A stretch of DNA of 64,000 bases, taken from NCBI GenBank assembly GCA_032027005.1, contig JAVSMW010000008.1:1-64000 (forward strand), read 5' to 3'. The notes under the pieces were generated by a model. That model worked only from the letters and a program-made list of their open reading frames with translations, had not been told where the DNA came from and did no database searches. Made by a program: the position numbers and the translations under genes. The DNA is from JAVSMW01 sp032027005. Lineage in GTDB: Bacteria; Bacillota; Thermincolia; Thermincolales; UBA2595. The stretch's first letter is position 1. Every line of letters starts with the position of its first letter. Of the stretch, positions 9,102 to 17,703 are shown piece after piece.

Positions 9102-10487
9102 ATGCGTGAGCTGCAGACAGTAAATCAATACAACAATTGGCCGGAATTAATCGTTGGAAACGAAATTAAAGTGCCTGTGGAAAGCAACAAGTTTGTTCGG
9201 TATGTTAATTTCGACAACGCTGCAAGTACATCGGCGTTTAAGCGGGTAGTTTCGGATGTTTCAAAGTTCTTGCAATTGTACGGAAGTATTCATCGTGGTG
9301 AGGGGTTCAAATCACGTTTTTCCACTGACAAATATGAGAATTGTCGGGAGCAAATTGCGAGATTTATTGGATTAGATTACACCACTAATACTATAGTATT
9401 TGTAAAAAATACCACTGAAGCCATTAACAAGCTGGCCAACTGCCTTGATTTTACCGAAAGAAATATTGTCATTTCTACATGTATGGAACACCATTCAAAT
9501 GACCTTCCCTGGCGAAAAAGGGCCAATATGTTATATGCCAAGATTTTATCTGACGGCAGCCTTGATTACGACCACTTAATCAAACTTTTCGACAAATTTT
9601 CAGATAAGGTACGCTTGTTGACTGTTACCGGTGCATCTAATGTGAGCGGGTGTATTAATGACATTGGCATCTTAGCTCAATTAGCGCATCGACACGGTGC
9701 TGAAATCATGGTAGATGCTGCACAGTTAATTCCTCATCGTAAAATTTGTATGTTTCCGGATGATCACCCTGAACATATAGATTATTTAGTTTTTTCCGGC
9801 CATAAAATATATGCGCCCTTTGGTATTGGAGTACTTGCAGGGCCTAAAAAATCATTTGCAGATGCAGAACCTGATTATGTGGGAGGTGGAACTATTTCAA
9901 TAGTTACACATGAAGAGGTTTACTGGGCCGATGTTCCAGATAAGCTGGAAGCGGGAACTCCTAACGTTATTGGAGCCGTAGCATTAAGTTCAGCTATCGG
10001 ACAATTGGAAGATTTGGGAATGAGTCAAGTAGAGGAGCACGAAACCCGTCTTAATCAACATTTCATTCACAGAATATCAGAAATTCCACAAGTAAAACTT
10101 TATGGTCATAACGAAAATGCCATACGTTTAGGGGTGTTTTCTTTTTCTGTAGAAGGTTTTAACCATTCATTGATTGCAGCCCGCCTTTCTTATGAAGCAG
10201 GGATAGGTGTACGCAGTGGCTGTTTTTGTGCACACGCGTATGTTTTGAGTTTACTTAACATTTCATTGGAAGAAACACAAAGTTTTCATGAAAATATTAA
10301 GAAGGGAAATAAACAAGATATTCCAGGTTTGGTCAGGGTTAGTTTTGGATTATATAATACAATAAATGAAGTGGACTATTTCATCAAATCGCTTAAGAAT
10401 ATAATCGATACACCTGATAAGAACTCCTGTTATTTCCAGGATATCGCTACTGGAAAATATGATCCGGCTTTTGAAGATACTCGATAA
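9102..10487 (+). CDS. Class V aminotransferase, cysteine-desulfurase-like
   Basis: The 461-residue PLP enzyme resembles SufS/CsdA-type cysteine desulfurases. The PLP lysine is in SGHKIYAP (about residue 234), and the catalytic-cysteine loop reads RSGCFCAH (about 370-377), the pattern of group II desulfurases. Histidines of the EHHSND motif near residue 130 stack on PLP in this family. ATG 9102 is preferred over 9084 because GGGGG lies just before it. No suf or isc partner genes adjoin it; it stands alone between two copies of repeat A and is more AT-rich than the flanking operons, which suggests acquisition by transfer. The physiological sulfur acceptor is unknown, and a selenocysteine lyase-like role cannot be excluded. 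Confidence 0.8.
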   Translation: MRELQTVNQYNNWPELIVGNEIKVPVESNKFVRYVNFDNAASTSAFKRVVSDVSKFLQLYGSIHRGEGFKSRFSTDKYENCREQIARFIGLDYTTNTIVFVKNTTEAINKLANCLDFTERNIVISTCMEHHSNDLPWRKRANMLYAKILSDGSLDYDHLIKLFDKFSDKVRLLTVTGASNVSGCINDIGILAQLAHRHGAEIMVDAAQLIPHRKICMFPDDHPEHIDYLVFSGHKIYAPFGIGVLAGPKKSFADAEPDYVGGGTISIVTHEEVYWADVPDKLEAGTPNVIGAVALSSAIGQLEDLGMSQVEEHETRLNQHFIHRISEIPQVKLYGHNENAIRLGVFSFSVEGFNHSLIAARLSYEAGIGVRSGCFCAHAYVLSLLNISLEETQSFHENIKKGNKQDIPGLVRVSFGLYNTINEVDYFIKSLKNIIDTPDKNSCYFQDIATGKYDPAFEDTR

Positions 10488-10492
10488 TTAAT

Positions 10493-10524
10493 AAAGGGGC
10501 TAAAGATAATTCTTTAACCCCTTT
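10493..10524 (+). terminator. Terminator after the desulfurase-like gene
   Basis: The arms AAAGGGGCTAAAGA and TCTTTAACCCCTTT pair over 14 positions with one mismatch around a TAAT loop, six bases after the stop codon. The T-tract is short and runs straight into repeat A. Confidence 0.65.
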
Positions 10525-10633
10525 ATCATATCGTAAGACTCCCACTTCTATAAGTGGGAGTGGTTCCCCGTACTCTGCTTCGGTGGGGGTTGACTCCCCC
10601 ACCGAAGTCTCGATGTTCAACTTTAGTTGAACG
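10522..10633 (+). repeat. Structured 112-bp repeat, family A copy 2
   Basis: Same orientation as the copy at 8572-8683 and exactly 1950 bases downstream of it. Here the middle hairpin is a perfect 12-bp stem with loop TTGACT. Both copies begin at the T-rich end of a terminator and end with GTTCAACTTTAGTTGAACG. The two copies bracket the desulfurase-like gene as direct repeats. Confidence 0.75.
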
Positions 10634-10905
10634 AGTTCACTAATTGACGAAAACCTGTGTTATCCAGATAGAACTGTTGCCGACAAGTTTGAGCCATTTC
10701 TGAAAGACCAAATTGCCGTAAAAACCATTGAGGAAATTAATCATTTCTTAGGGGCATGGATTTCTCCTTTCTCAATGCTCCAATATATCCCGCTGTCACA
10801 CGGGTTTTACTTAACAGGTTTTCTTCTCCTCATCTTGTCTGACACGAATGGCTTTTTTATCCGATGGCTAAGCGCCACTAAGACTCCAGTTGATGTAAGC
10901 GGGCG
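10631..10905 (+). pseudogene. Possible remnant of a DDE transposase C-terminus
   Basis: The frame is open from 10631 into the start of repeat B. It encodes a segment with DRTVADKFEPFLKDQI followed by KTIEEINHFLGAWI. That layout (charged stretch, then an EEINxFLxxW helix) resembles the C-terminal part of DDE integrases, including the transposase at 51-52 kb of this window, which has SSLEELNRLLADYV at the equivalent place. There is no start and no catalytic residues, so it would be a fragment. Identification is tentative. Confidence 0.35.
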
Positions 10906-10986
10906 ATAAGTGGCGCTAAGCCCCTGGATAAGTTCAACTAAACTTCAGGTGGCGAAAAAGCTCCACCTAAAGTAAGTTTCACTTTA
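10852..10986 (-). repeat. Structured 135-bp repeat, family B copy 1
   Basis: The reverse complement of this stretch matches 35669-35800 closely. Read on the minus strand it holds a hairpin CTTTAGGTGGAG/CGCCACCTGAAG, then TTTAGTTGAAC, then a long multi-part stem closed by TTATCC/GGATAA with GGCTTAGCGCCAC pairing to GTGGCGCTTAGCC (one mismatch). It shares TTTAGTTGAAC with repeat A. The bases from here to cwlD (10987-11173) hold no clear gene. Confidence 0.7.
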
Positions 10987-11173
10987 TCTCCTATAAAATC
11001 AGAGTCGAAAGGGAGATACAATAACATTGTTTATTCAACATAAAAACGACCGGGGCGTGGAAACAGTCGGATTATCACTAGCGGTTGTAGGCATTACGAG
11101 TTTTAATTACAGTTTTCCCTAAAGGAATTGGGACTTTTAGCACGAAGTAGTGATGAAAGTCAGGTGATATCAG

Positions 11174-11899
11174 ATGAGGCTGCAGAAGGTTGAAATTTCA
11201 AAAAAATTTATCGTAGGGGCTTTGGTATTTATCTTATTATCAGTGATTTATCAACTTCATGCTGATTTGCTGGTGCCAACCATGAAACTATATGATGCTG
11301 AACCTGAGGAGCCGGGGATGATGGTGGTTATTGATCCCGGTCATGGCGGGGCAGACCCCGGTGCTGTGGTTGGTAAAACCAGAGAAGCTGATATTAACAT
11401 GCAGTTGGCCAAGGCCCTCAGGAAGCTGATGGAATCAGCAGGTTTTCAGGTGGTTATGACCAGATCCGGGGATTGGGGGTTAGTTCCTCAGGAGCGGATG
11501 ACTTATGCCGACCAAGTGTCAATCTTACAACAAAGAAAAGACTTTGCTGCCGAAATGGGGGGACAACTTTTTATCAGCCTCCATGCCAACAGCAATCAAG
11601 ATACCAGGGTATCAGGAGGAATCGTCTATTACACAGGCGCTTCGTCACGCCCTTTGGCCTTAATGATTCAACAATCCCTTAATCAAGTAAGCGGCAAAAG
11701 CTGGCAGCCTGTTGAAAAGGATTTTTCCATTACCAAAGGGAATAAAATGCCTTCAGTTTTGGTTGAAGCGGCTTTTCTGACCAACAGGAATGACCGGGAA
11801 ATACTGACGACCAAACCGGAAGTCCTGGCACAGGCTATTTTTGCCGGAATTGAGGATTTCGTTAAAAATACTTTGGGCGAGGGAGGAGTGCCTGATTGA
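11174..11899 (+). CDS. cwlD: N-acetylmuramoyl-L-alanine amidase, CwlD-like
   Basis: The 241-residue protein has one N-terminal membrane anchor (about residues 12-30) and an Amidase_3 domain. Zinc-site motifs are VIDPGHGG (about 52), the glutamate of TREADINMQL (about 71) and ISLHAN (about 134); the catalytic glutamate is in LVEAAFLTN near the C-terminus. In spore formers CwlD removes peptide side chains to make muramic-lactam in the cortex, needed for germination. Length and anchor fit CwlD rather than secreted autolysins. The ribosome site is AGGTGAT. It stands alone upstream of an HD-GYP gene; a strong hairpin separates them. Confidence 0.82.
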   Translation: MRLQKVEISKKFIVGALVFILLSVIYQLHADLLVPTMKLYDAEPEEPGMMVVIDPGHGGADPGAVVGKTREADINMQLAKALRKLMESAGFQVVMTRSGDWGLVPQERMTYADQVSILQQRKDFAAEMGGQLFISLHANSNQDTRVSGGIVYYTGASSRPLALMIQQSLNQVSGKSWQPVEKDFSITKGNKMPSVLVEAAFLTNRNDREILTTKPEVLAQAIFAGIEDFVKNTLGEGGVPD

Positions 11900-11995
11900 C
11901 AATAATAGTCGATTTATCAAATTTTTTGATGGACAGATCCGAAGCAATCGTGAATTTCAGGCAGGATTTTGGTATATTTTGTAGAAATACATAAA

Positions 11996-12046
11996 ACAAG
12001 AAAATTGACTTCCATTAATTTGAGTTGCTGAAGTCAATTTTCTTGT
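11996..12046. promoter_or_regulatory. Perfect 17-bp hairpin ahead of the HD-GYP gene
   Basis: Arms 11996-12012 and 12030-12046 are exact complements with a 17-base loop. The right arm ends in TTTTCTTGT only about 11 bases before the ribosome site GGAGGAG. It may be an AT-rich terminator of cwlD or a leader structure of the next gene; the sequence does not decide which. Confidence 0.55.
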
Positions 12047-12066
12047 CCAAGGAGTGTGGAGGAGAT

Positions 12067-13127
12067 ATGAGAAAACTCTTAATCTGCCAATTAGAGCCTG
12101 ATATGGTTCTGGCTGAGACTGTATTTGCTCCAGACAACAGGGTTCTGCTTGCCGAGGGGACATTGCTAACCGAGAACCTCATTAAACGGCTAGATAAAAT
12201 GGAAATTTCCGAAATCTGTGTTAATGATGAGGATACTATTTCAATAGACCCGGATCAGGTTCTGATTAACCGGGTCTATACAATGGCACTGCCCAGGTTT
12301 TAGATTACTTTTTACCGGCTAATATTGTCGGTCAGCGTATGGGTGAAGCTCGTGAACGCTACATAATAGTCGCCAATGTTTTGGGAATGGTCATTAAGGA
12401 CAAGCAGGTTGGGAGCCTTTACCTTGATTTGCGGGCTGCTGATGACGATACTCTGGATCATTCCATAGCGGTATGTGTGCTTTCACTTATTCTGGGAACG
12501 GTATTTAAAATGCCCGAAAGCAGGCTAATGCAGTTGGGTAAGGCTGCCATGGTTCATGATATAGGGAAAAAAGCAATTTCTCAGGAAATTTTAGCCAAGC
12601 GAGAGAACCTTACTCCTCAGGAAAAGAAGAGTTTTCAGGAACACACCAAAGAGGGGTATCGGATACTGCGGGAACAGGGCTTTGACCCGGCTATCGCCCG
12701 GGTAGCTCTCTATCATCACGAACGGTGGGACGGCAGTGGTTACATTAATATGGTCAGTGAGGAAAATATTGACCTGCTGTCCCGGATTGTAGCTGTTGCT
12801 GATACTTATGATGATCTAACCCGAGGTCTGACCTATAAACAGAAATATCTGCCCCATGAAGCCATGGAGTTTTTGTATGGGACAGGCAACATATATTATG
12901 ATGCCAGGGTGATTAAGGCATTTACAGGCAATATATGCGCCTACCCATTAGGCAGTATTGTCAAATTAAGTACCGGAGAAACTGGCATCGTAGTCAATGT
13001 CCAAAAAACCATGGCTCCCAGGCCCATTATAAAGATATTTTATGATAGTAAAAATGTTCATTTGGAATATCCCAAGCAAGTTGACTTAAGCGAAGAAAAG
13101 ACGATATTTATTACTAAAATACTATGA
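12067..13127 (+). CDS. HD-GYP domain protein, frameshifted
   Basis: Two frames together give one HD-GYP protein of about 353 residues, a family that hydrolyses cyclic di-GMP. The N-terminal part (12067-12303) is the small domain often found before HD-GYP. Frame changes near 12296-12303, where PRF-stop in one frame continues as VLDYFLPANIVGQRM in the next, implying one missing base. The metal site HD is in MVHDIGKK, and the family signature reads HHERWDGSGYI, so the third letter of GYP is replaced by isoleucine. ATG 12067 has GGAGGAG. Activity is uncertain because of the frameshift and the changed motif. Confidence 0.8.
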
Positions 13128-13172
13128 ATTTTAACGTGTAGGCGTTGTGGTAATTTGAAAGGGGAAGCTTAA

Positions 13173-13970
13173 ATGGGTTTAAATGGGGACAAAAAGGGAA
13201 ATATCACATCATCCTTCGGCTCTGATATCATATTGGAGGGGATGACAGGTGTCCCTAACCTCTTGCTCAAATATTATTCCAAGCTTGGAATTACAGATTA
13301 TGAAATGATGTTAATTATACAACTGATGCATATTCAAACCGCGGCCAACCAGCCATGTCCGTCATATGAGTCTTTGGCTGAGTACATGTCCGGGGATGCA
13401 GCAAAGATTAGAGCCGACCTGGCAAGCTTAATCGAGAAGGGCATCATTTCTATTAACCACGTGTATTGCGAGAGTACCGATGAAGTGGTGGCAGTGTACA
13501 GCTATGAGCCCTTATTTGAAAAGATCTTAGAACTTTGGGCCTGTGAAAAGGTCAAGGCCTACCAGATGATGAGGAAAAATCTAAAAGAGCAGATTCAAAA
13601 AACCAGAGCGAATGGCAGCAAGAACAAACAGCCTTATTTTGCCGTGGTCTGTCAGGCTTTTGAAAAGGAGTTCGGCCGGCTTTTGTCCCCCATGGAGATG
13701 GAACAGGTCAATGTGTGGCTGGATGATGGCGACGGCAGGCCGGAACTTATTATGGAAGCCCTGAAGAGAGCTGTGATGTTGGGTAAACATAACTTCAAGT
13801 ATATTGACAGTATCCTGCTGGAATGGAACAGAAACAAGCTGACTACTGTTTCCGAGATATCAGCTTACGAAACCAAATTTCGGGAACGTCAGATGGCACG
13901 TCCGCTAAAGCGTAAACCTGAAAATACGGAAAACAAAAAGGATAAATATAGGTTACTGTACCTCAGCTAG
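13173..13970 (+). CDS. DnaD-domain replication protein
   Basis: The 265-residue protein has a winged-helix N-terminal half (about residues 30-110) and a DnaD/DnaB_2 C-terminal domain (about 140-225) with the typical pattern GRLLSPMEMEQV ... ELIMEALKRAV ... NFKYIDSILLEW. Such proteins remodel DNA and help load the replicative helicase in Firmicutes. The C-terminus is basic. It is followed 14 bases later by a DnaI/DnaC-type ATPase, the expected partner. The ribosome site is AAAGGGG before ATG 13173. Confidence 0.85.
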   Translation: MGLNGDKKGNITSSFGSDIILEGMTGVPNLLLKYYSKLGITDYEMMLIIQLMHIQTAANQPCPSYESLAEYMSGDAAKIRADLASLIEKGIISINHVYCESTDEVVAVYSYEPLFEKILELWACEKVKAYQMMRKNLKEQIQKTRANGSKNKQPYFAVVCQAFEKEFGRLLSPMEMEQVNVWLDDGDGRPELIMEALKRAVMLGKHNFKYIDSILLEWNRNKLTTVSEISAYETKFRERQMARPLKRKPENTENKKDKYRLLYLS

Positions 13971-13984
13971 TAGGAGGAATTAAA

Positions 13985-14734
13985 TTGGACACTGCTGGTA
14001 AAGACGCTGTTTGCCCCCTATGTCACGGTAGGGGGATTCTTATTATCGACAAAGACCTGGCAGCACCGTGCAGATGTATGCTGCATAGAAAGCTTCAGGT
14101 TAAGTTTCAAAAGGCCAGGATTAGCCAGGGTATGTTAAAATGTAATTTCAGCCAGTTCAAAACAGGTTATTATTCCAAGAATCTAAAAGACCCCATTACC
14201 GGTAAGACATATTTTGATATTGCAGTTAATACTTTTGCCGGAATGCGCAGCTTTGTCAAAGATGTACTGGCAAATCCACATGCTGACGGCATCTTTTTGA
14301 CAGGACCGGTTGGCAGCGGTAAAACCTTCCTGGCCTGCGCAGCAGCAAACGCCCTGATTGGCGAGGGCCTGGAGGTATTATTTGTAGTTGTACCCGATTT
14401 ATTGGACCAAATCCGGGCCTCCTATGACAGCTCCAGTCAGGACACGGAACATGACCTGATGGACTCGGCCCGCAGTGTAGGGGTTCTTATCCTTGACGAT
14501 TTGGGTGCGCATAATTATACTGATTGGGTCAGAAATAAACTATATACAATTATTAATTATCGTTTGAACAATCGTTTGCCGACGGTGATAACAACTAATT
14601 TGGAGCTGCATGAACTGGACCAGCACCTAGGCCAGCGGACTACCTCCCGGATTATTCAAATGTGCAAATTATGCCGGCTCTTGGTCGAGACTGATGTCCG
14701 AATCCTTATGCGGCGGGAAAAAGATCGTCTTTAA
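13985..14734 (+). CDS. DnaI/DnaC-type helicase-loader ATPase
   Basis: The 249-residue AAA+ ATPase starts with TTG 13985 after TAGGAGGAAT. An N-terminal zinc-binding set (CPLCHGRG and CRC, residues 10-33) is followed by Walker A GPVGSGKTF (about 107), Walker B LILDDLGA (about 165) and a sensor arginine region RTTSRI. This is the layout of DnaC/DnaI helicase loaders, which place DnaB helicase on DNA. Pairing with the DnaD gene upstream supports a replication role; phage-type copies of this pair also exist, but no other phage genes are nearby. Confidence 0.85.
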   Translation: MDTAGKDAVCPLCHGRGILIIDKDLAAPCRCMLHRKLQVKFQKARISQGMLKCNFSQFKTGYYSKNLKDPITGKTYFDIAVNTFAGMRSFVKDVLANPHADGIFLTGPVGSGKTFLACAAANALIGEGLEVLFVVVPDLLDQIRASYDSSSQDTEHDLMDSARSVGVLILDDLGAHNYTDWVRNKLYTIINYRLNNRLPTVITTNLELHELDQHLGQRTTSRIIQMCKLCRLLVETDVRILMRREKDRL

Positions 14735-14767
14735 AAGATTCCGGCAAAATATAGAAAAATAAACTTA

Positions 14768-14796
14768 TTGCATGTATTAATTTGAAATGTTATAAT
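14768..14796 (+). promoter_or_regulatory. Sigma-A-type promoter of the cobalamin operon
   Basis: TTGCAT at 14768-14773 and a perfect TATAAT at 14791-14796 are separated by 17 bases. Transcription would begin near 14803, just before the riboswitch. Confidence 0.75.
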
Positions 14797-14810
14797 ACAT
14801 TTAAACTAAG

Positions 14811-14967
14811 CGGATAGGTGACTCTACGGAGTTGAAAAGGGAAGTCTGGTGAAAATCCAGCGCGGTCCCGCCACTGTAACAGGGAGGATCCCGTAAATGC
14901 CACTGGGTGTTAGTGCCCGGGAAGGTGCGGGGGACGATGATCTGCAAGTCAGGAGACCTGCCTATCT
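14811..14967 (+). ncRNA. Cobalamin riboswitch
   Basis: The sequence shows conserved elements of the cobalamin aptamer in order: AGGTGACT near the 5' end, the GCGGTCCCGCCACTGTAAC core at 14861-14879, and the B12 box AAGTCAGGAGACCTGCC at 14946-14962. The closing stem GGATAGG/CCTATC pairs 14813-14819 with 14961-14966. It precedes the cbiM operon, so coenzyme B12 should repress cobalt uptake and corrin synthesis. Confidence 0.95.
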
Positions 14968-15034
14968 AAGGTTTACCGTTATTACCTTCGATTGAAGGGG
15001 AGGTAGGCACAGCTGGACTACATATTGTGGTCTT

Positions 15035-15062
15035 CCTCAGCCTACCCAGGCTGGGGTTTTTT
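15035..15062 (+). terminator. Riboswitch-controlled terminator
   Basis: CCTCAGCCT and AGGCTGGGG form a 9-bp stem (one G-U pair) with loop ACCC, followed by a T-run. GGTAGGC at 15002-15008 is complementary to GCCTACC at 15040-15046 and could act as antiterminator when no ligand is bound. The switch therefore probably works by transcription termination. Confidence 0.85.
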
Positions 15063-15088
15063 GTTTTTGGAAGAGAGGTTGGCGAATC

Positions 15089-15778
15089 ATGCATATTCAA
15101 GACGGATTCCTGACTGGCCAGTGGGCAGTTATCTGGTCTGGAGCAGCAACGGTTTTTGTGGCTAAAGGAATTTATGATGTGAAAAAACAGGCTCAAAATA
15201 TTCCAATGTTCAAACCCATGCTTGGCTTAGTCAGTGCAGCCGTATTTTTTATTTCTCTGCTGCCAATTCCCGTGCCTATTACCGGCACCTCTTCACATCC
15301 CTGCGGGACCCCGCTGGCGGCGATTTTGGTCGGCCCTTTTGTTAGTGTTATTTTGAGTGCGACGGCACTTCTGCTGCAGGCCCTCTTTTTTGCCCACGGA
15401 GGGATAACTACTTTAGGGGCTAACGTGATGGCTCAGGGCGTGATTGGCTCTTTGGCCGGCTATGCCATATTCCGGCTGGGCAGAAAAAGTGGTTTGTCTT
15501 TGGGTTTTGCCGCCGGAGCAGCCGGTTTTATTGGTGACCTGGCTGTTTACAGCGCATCGGCACTGGAATTAGCCCTGGGAATGCCTGGTGTACATAGTAT
15601 GACTACATCCAAAGCCTTTGTCACATTTTTGGGGCTGTATATACCCACCCAACTGCCATTAGCTATTTTGGAAGGCTTGGTGACCGGTGCCATGTTAACC
15701 TATATTGCCAAAGTAAGACCTGATATCCTTTACAATCTTGGACTTTTGCCAAGACCGGAAAGGCTGGGTGATGCCTAA
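15089..15778 (+). CDS. cbiM: Cobalt ECF transporter substrate-binding membrane protein CbiM
   Basis: The 229-residue integral membrane protein begins MHIQDGFL; the N-terminal Met-His pair forms the metal site in CbiM. Several hydrophobic helices follow, with the conserved SSHPCGTPLAAI and FAHGGITTLGANV segments typical of the family. With CbiN, CbiQ and CbiO it forms an energy-coupling-factor cobalt importer. It is the first gene after the B12 riboswitch, and its end overlaps the start of the next small gene. Confidence 0.94.
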   Translation: MHIQDGFLTGQWAVIWSGAATVFVAKGIYDVKKQAQNIPMFKPMLGLVSAAVFFISLLPIPVPITGTSSHPCGTPLAAILVGPFVSVILSATALLLQALFFAHGGITTLGANVMAQGVIGSLAGYAIFRLGRKSGLSLGFAAGAAGFIGDLAVYSASALELALGMPGVHSMTTSKAFVTFLGLYIPTQLPLAILEGLVTGAMLTYIAKVRPDILYNLGLLPRPERLGDA

Positions 15779-16055
15779 CATGATCAAAAAGTTAATTTTA
15801 GGATTGGTAATCATGGCTTCTATTACTGTACCTTCAATGGTCCTGGCTGCAGATCAATGGCAGGGTACCGATGACATGGTAGACAGCAGAATGGAGGAGA
15901 TCATCGGGGTTTCTGCCAAAGAACCGCTGATTGATATCAGCCAGGGTAATCTGGGCTTATTTCTCTTCACTGCCGGAGGGTTTGCGGCAGGAGCAGTTGT
16001 TGGCTACCAGTGGAGAAGGTTATTTCATGAAAAGGCAGGGAATGTGGATGATTAA
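15771..16055 (+). CDS. CbiN-like small membrane subunit of the cobalt transporter
   Basis: The 94-residue protein has an N-terminal membrane or signal segment (about residues 4-24) and a second membrane segment near the C-terminus (LGLFLFTAGGFAAGAVVGY). Sequence similarity to classical CbiN is weak, but size, topology and position between cbiM and cbiQ fit the CbiN slot. ATG 15771 overlaps the cbiM stop; ATG 15780 is an alternative. The membrane tail overlaps the start of cbiQ. Confidence 0.7.
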   Translation: MPNMIKKLILGLVIMASITVPSMVLAADQWQGTDDMVDSRMEEIIGVSAKEPLIDISQGNLGLFLFTAGGFAAGAVVGYQWRRLFHEKAGNVDD

Positions 16056-16839
16056 AGACTCATATTTTACTGTTGATGCTTTAACCCAAAGGGATAACAT
16101 TTTTACCAGAATGGATGCCCGGGTAAAGGTGGCCCTTTTTATTGCCGCCCTGATAACAGCATTTTCTGTTCCCAATGTAAAATTTGCTTTAGGTTTATTT
16201 TTACTTATGATGGCAGCCCTCTTCTTTATCAAAACCCCTCTGAAGCTTTTGCTTGGCCGCGTTGCTCTACCCTTGATGTTAGCTTCGGTGGTGTTTCTGC
16301 TGTTATTGTTTTTCCAGAAGGGCCACCCAATGTTTGTGGTTAACTTATTTGGCTTTGAGCTTATGGGGTATCGCGAGGGTTTTGACCTCGGCACCACAAT
16401 TTTAGCCCGGACTGGGGCCAGTATTTCCCTGCTGCTGGTGTTGAGTGTGACCACACCGGTGCATGAATTGGGTTATGCCCTCGAATATCTGAAGTTTCCC
16501 AAGGTGATAGTGGAAATTTTGCTTCTCACATATAGGTATCTGTTCGTCCTTTGGGATGAAGGGATGCGAATCAGGCAGGCTCAGGTTCTCCGGCTTGGCT
16601 ACCCGGAAGGGCGGGGGATACTGAAGTGGAAAAACAGTTTCAGATCTACCAGCACCCTGATGGCCATGGTGTTCATCCGGGCCTTTGACAGGGCGGAAAG
16701 CACCTTTAACGCGATGCAGGTGCGCTCCTATGACGGGAACGTGTCGGGCAGACATTTTGAGAGCTGGAACAGGTCGCAGACAAGTATGCTGGTATCAGGC
16801 GTGTTGGTTCTGGTAGTTTTAGCAGCAGTAAGTATTTAA
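16027..16839 (+). CDS. cbiQ: Cobalt ECF transporter transmembrane protein CbiQ
   Basis: About 270 residues with several membrane helices form the T-component that couples the ATPase to CbiM. The family motif with two coupling helices is visible: RMDARVKV near the N-terminus, and the AxxRG-like region as MVFIRAFDRAEST near 215. I set ATG 16027, overlapping the preceding gene by 29 bases; ATG 16042 or 16048 are alternatives. cbiO follows 15 bases later. Confidence 0.88.
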   Translation: MKRQGMWMIKDSYFTVDALTQRDNIFTRMDARVKVALFIAALITAFSVPNVKFALGLFLLMMAALFFIKTPLKLLLGRVALPLMLASVVFLLLLFFQKGHPMFVVNLFGFELMGYREGFDLGTTILARTGASISLLLVLSVTTPVHELGYALEYLKFPKVIVEILLLTYRYLFVLWDEGMRIRQAQVLRLGYPEGRGILKWKNSFRSTSTLMAMVFIRAFDRAESTFNAMQVRSYDGNVSGRHFESWNRSQTSMLVSGVLVLVVLAAVSI

Positions 16840-16854
16840 TAGGGGGACACAGTC

Positions 16855-17703
16855 ATGGTCTTGGAAGCGGAAAATGTGCAGTTTTCTTATAGTGATGGAA
16901 CTACTGCTTTAAAAGATATTAATCTTAAAATTCCGCAAGGACATTTTTGCACCCTGCTGGGGCCAAACGGTGTGGGGAAAACCACCTTTTTTAAAGTTCT
17001 GATAAATCTGCTTAAACCCACCCGGGGGGAAGTGAGGTTGGATGGGCAGCCAGTGAGCCGTTATTCCAAAGAAGAGTTATACCGGCGTATCGGCTTCGTA
17101 TTTCAGGACCCTAATGACCAATTGTTTGCTCCTACGGTAGGCGAGGATGTTGCTTTTGGACCGACAAATTTGAAATTTCCACCGCCAGAGATTGCCGCCA
17201 GGGTGCAAAGGGCCCTGGAATTTGTTGGGATGTCACATCTGATCAATAAGCCGATTCATTACCTGAGTTACGGACAGAAAAAGAGGGTCTCTATCGCCGG
17301 TGTATTGGCCATGAGGCCTGAAATTATCATCCTTGACGAACCGACCGCAGGCCTGGACCCGATGGGTGTGACAGAGATCATGAGCCTGCTGGTCAGGCTC
17401 AATAAAGAAGAAGGCATTACCATTCTAATGGCTACCCATGATGTAGACCTGGTGCCTATTTATGCTAATCACATCTTTATCCTTTTTGAAGGTAAAATAG
17501 TTCTGGCCGGATCACCTCAAGAGGTATTCAGCCAGAAACAAATAATTAGAAATGCCCAGCTGAGGCTGCCAAGGGTGGCTCATTTGGGAGAAATCTTAAT
17601 TAAGAAAGATAATTTAACTGTTGACAACCTTCCGCTCACCATCGGCGAAGCGCGTAAAATGGTTGTTTCGGAGGTCAGGGGAGTAGGGGATAGGCATGGC
17701 TAA
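16855..17703 (+). CDS. cbiO: Cobalt ECF transporter ATPase CbiO
   Basis: This 282-residue ABC ATPase has Walker A GPNGVGKTT (about residue 37), the Q-loop in FVFQDPNDQLFAPTV, the signature LSYGQKKR (about 139), Walker B IIILDEPTAG (about 157) and an H-loop in MATHD. It powers cobalt uptake with CbiM/N/Q. GGGGG precedes ATG 16855. It overlaps cbiD by eight bases, showing tight translational coupling. Confidence 0.93.
   Translation: MVLEAENVQFSYSDGTTALKDINLKIPQGHFCTLLGPNGVGKTTFFKVLINLLKPTRGEVRLDGQPVSRYSKEELYRRIGFVFQDPNDQLFAPTVGEDVAFGPTNLKFPPPEIAARVQRALEFVGMSHLINKPIHYLSYGQKKRVSIAGVLAMRPEIIILDEPTAGLDPMGVTEIMSLLVRLNKEEGITILMATHDVDLVPIYANHIFILFEGKIVLAGSPQEVFSQKQIIRNAQLRLPRVAHLGEILIKKDNLTVDNLPLTIGEARKMVVSEVRGVGDRHG

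Noticed and set aside
11959..11986. AGGCAGGA ... GTAGAA pattern upstream of the HD-GYP gene, with a similar GGCAGGA ... GTAAAA at 61689-61712
   Set aside because: Looks like a recurring promoter-type motif, but the spacing differs (14 versus 11 bases) and two cases are too few to claim a regulator.
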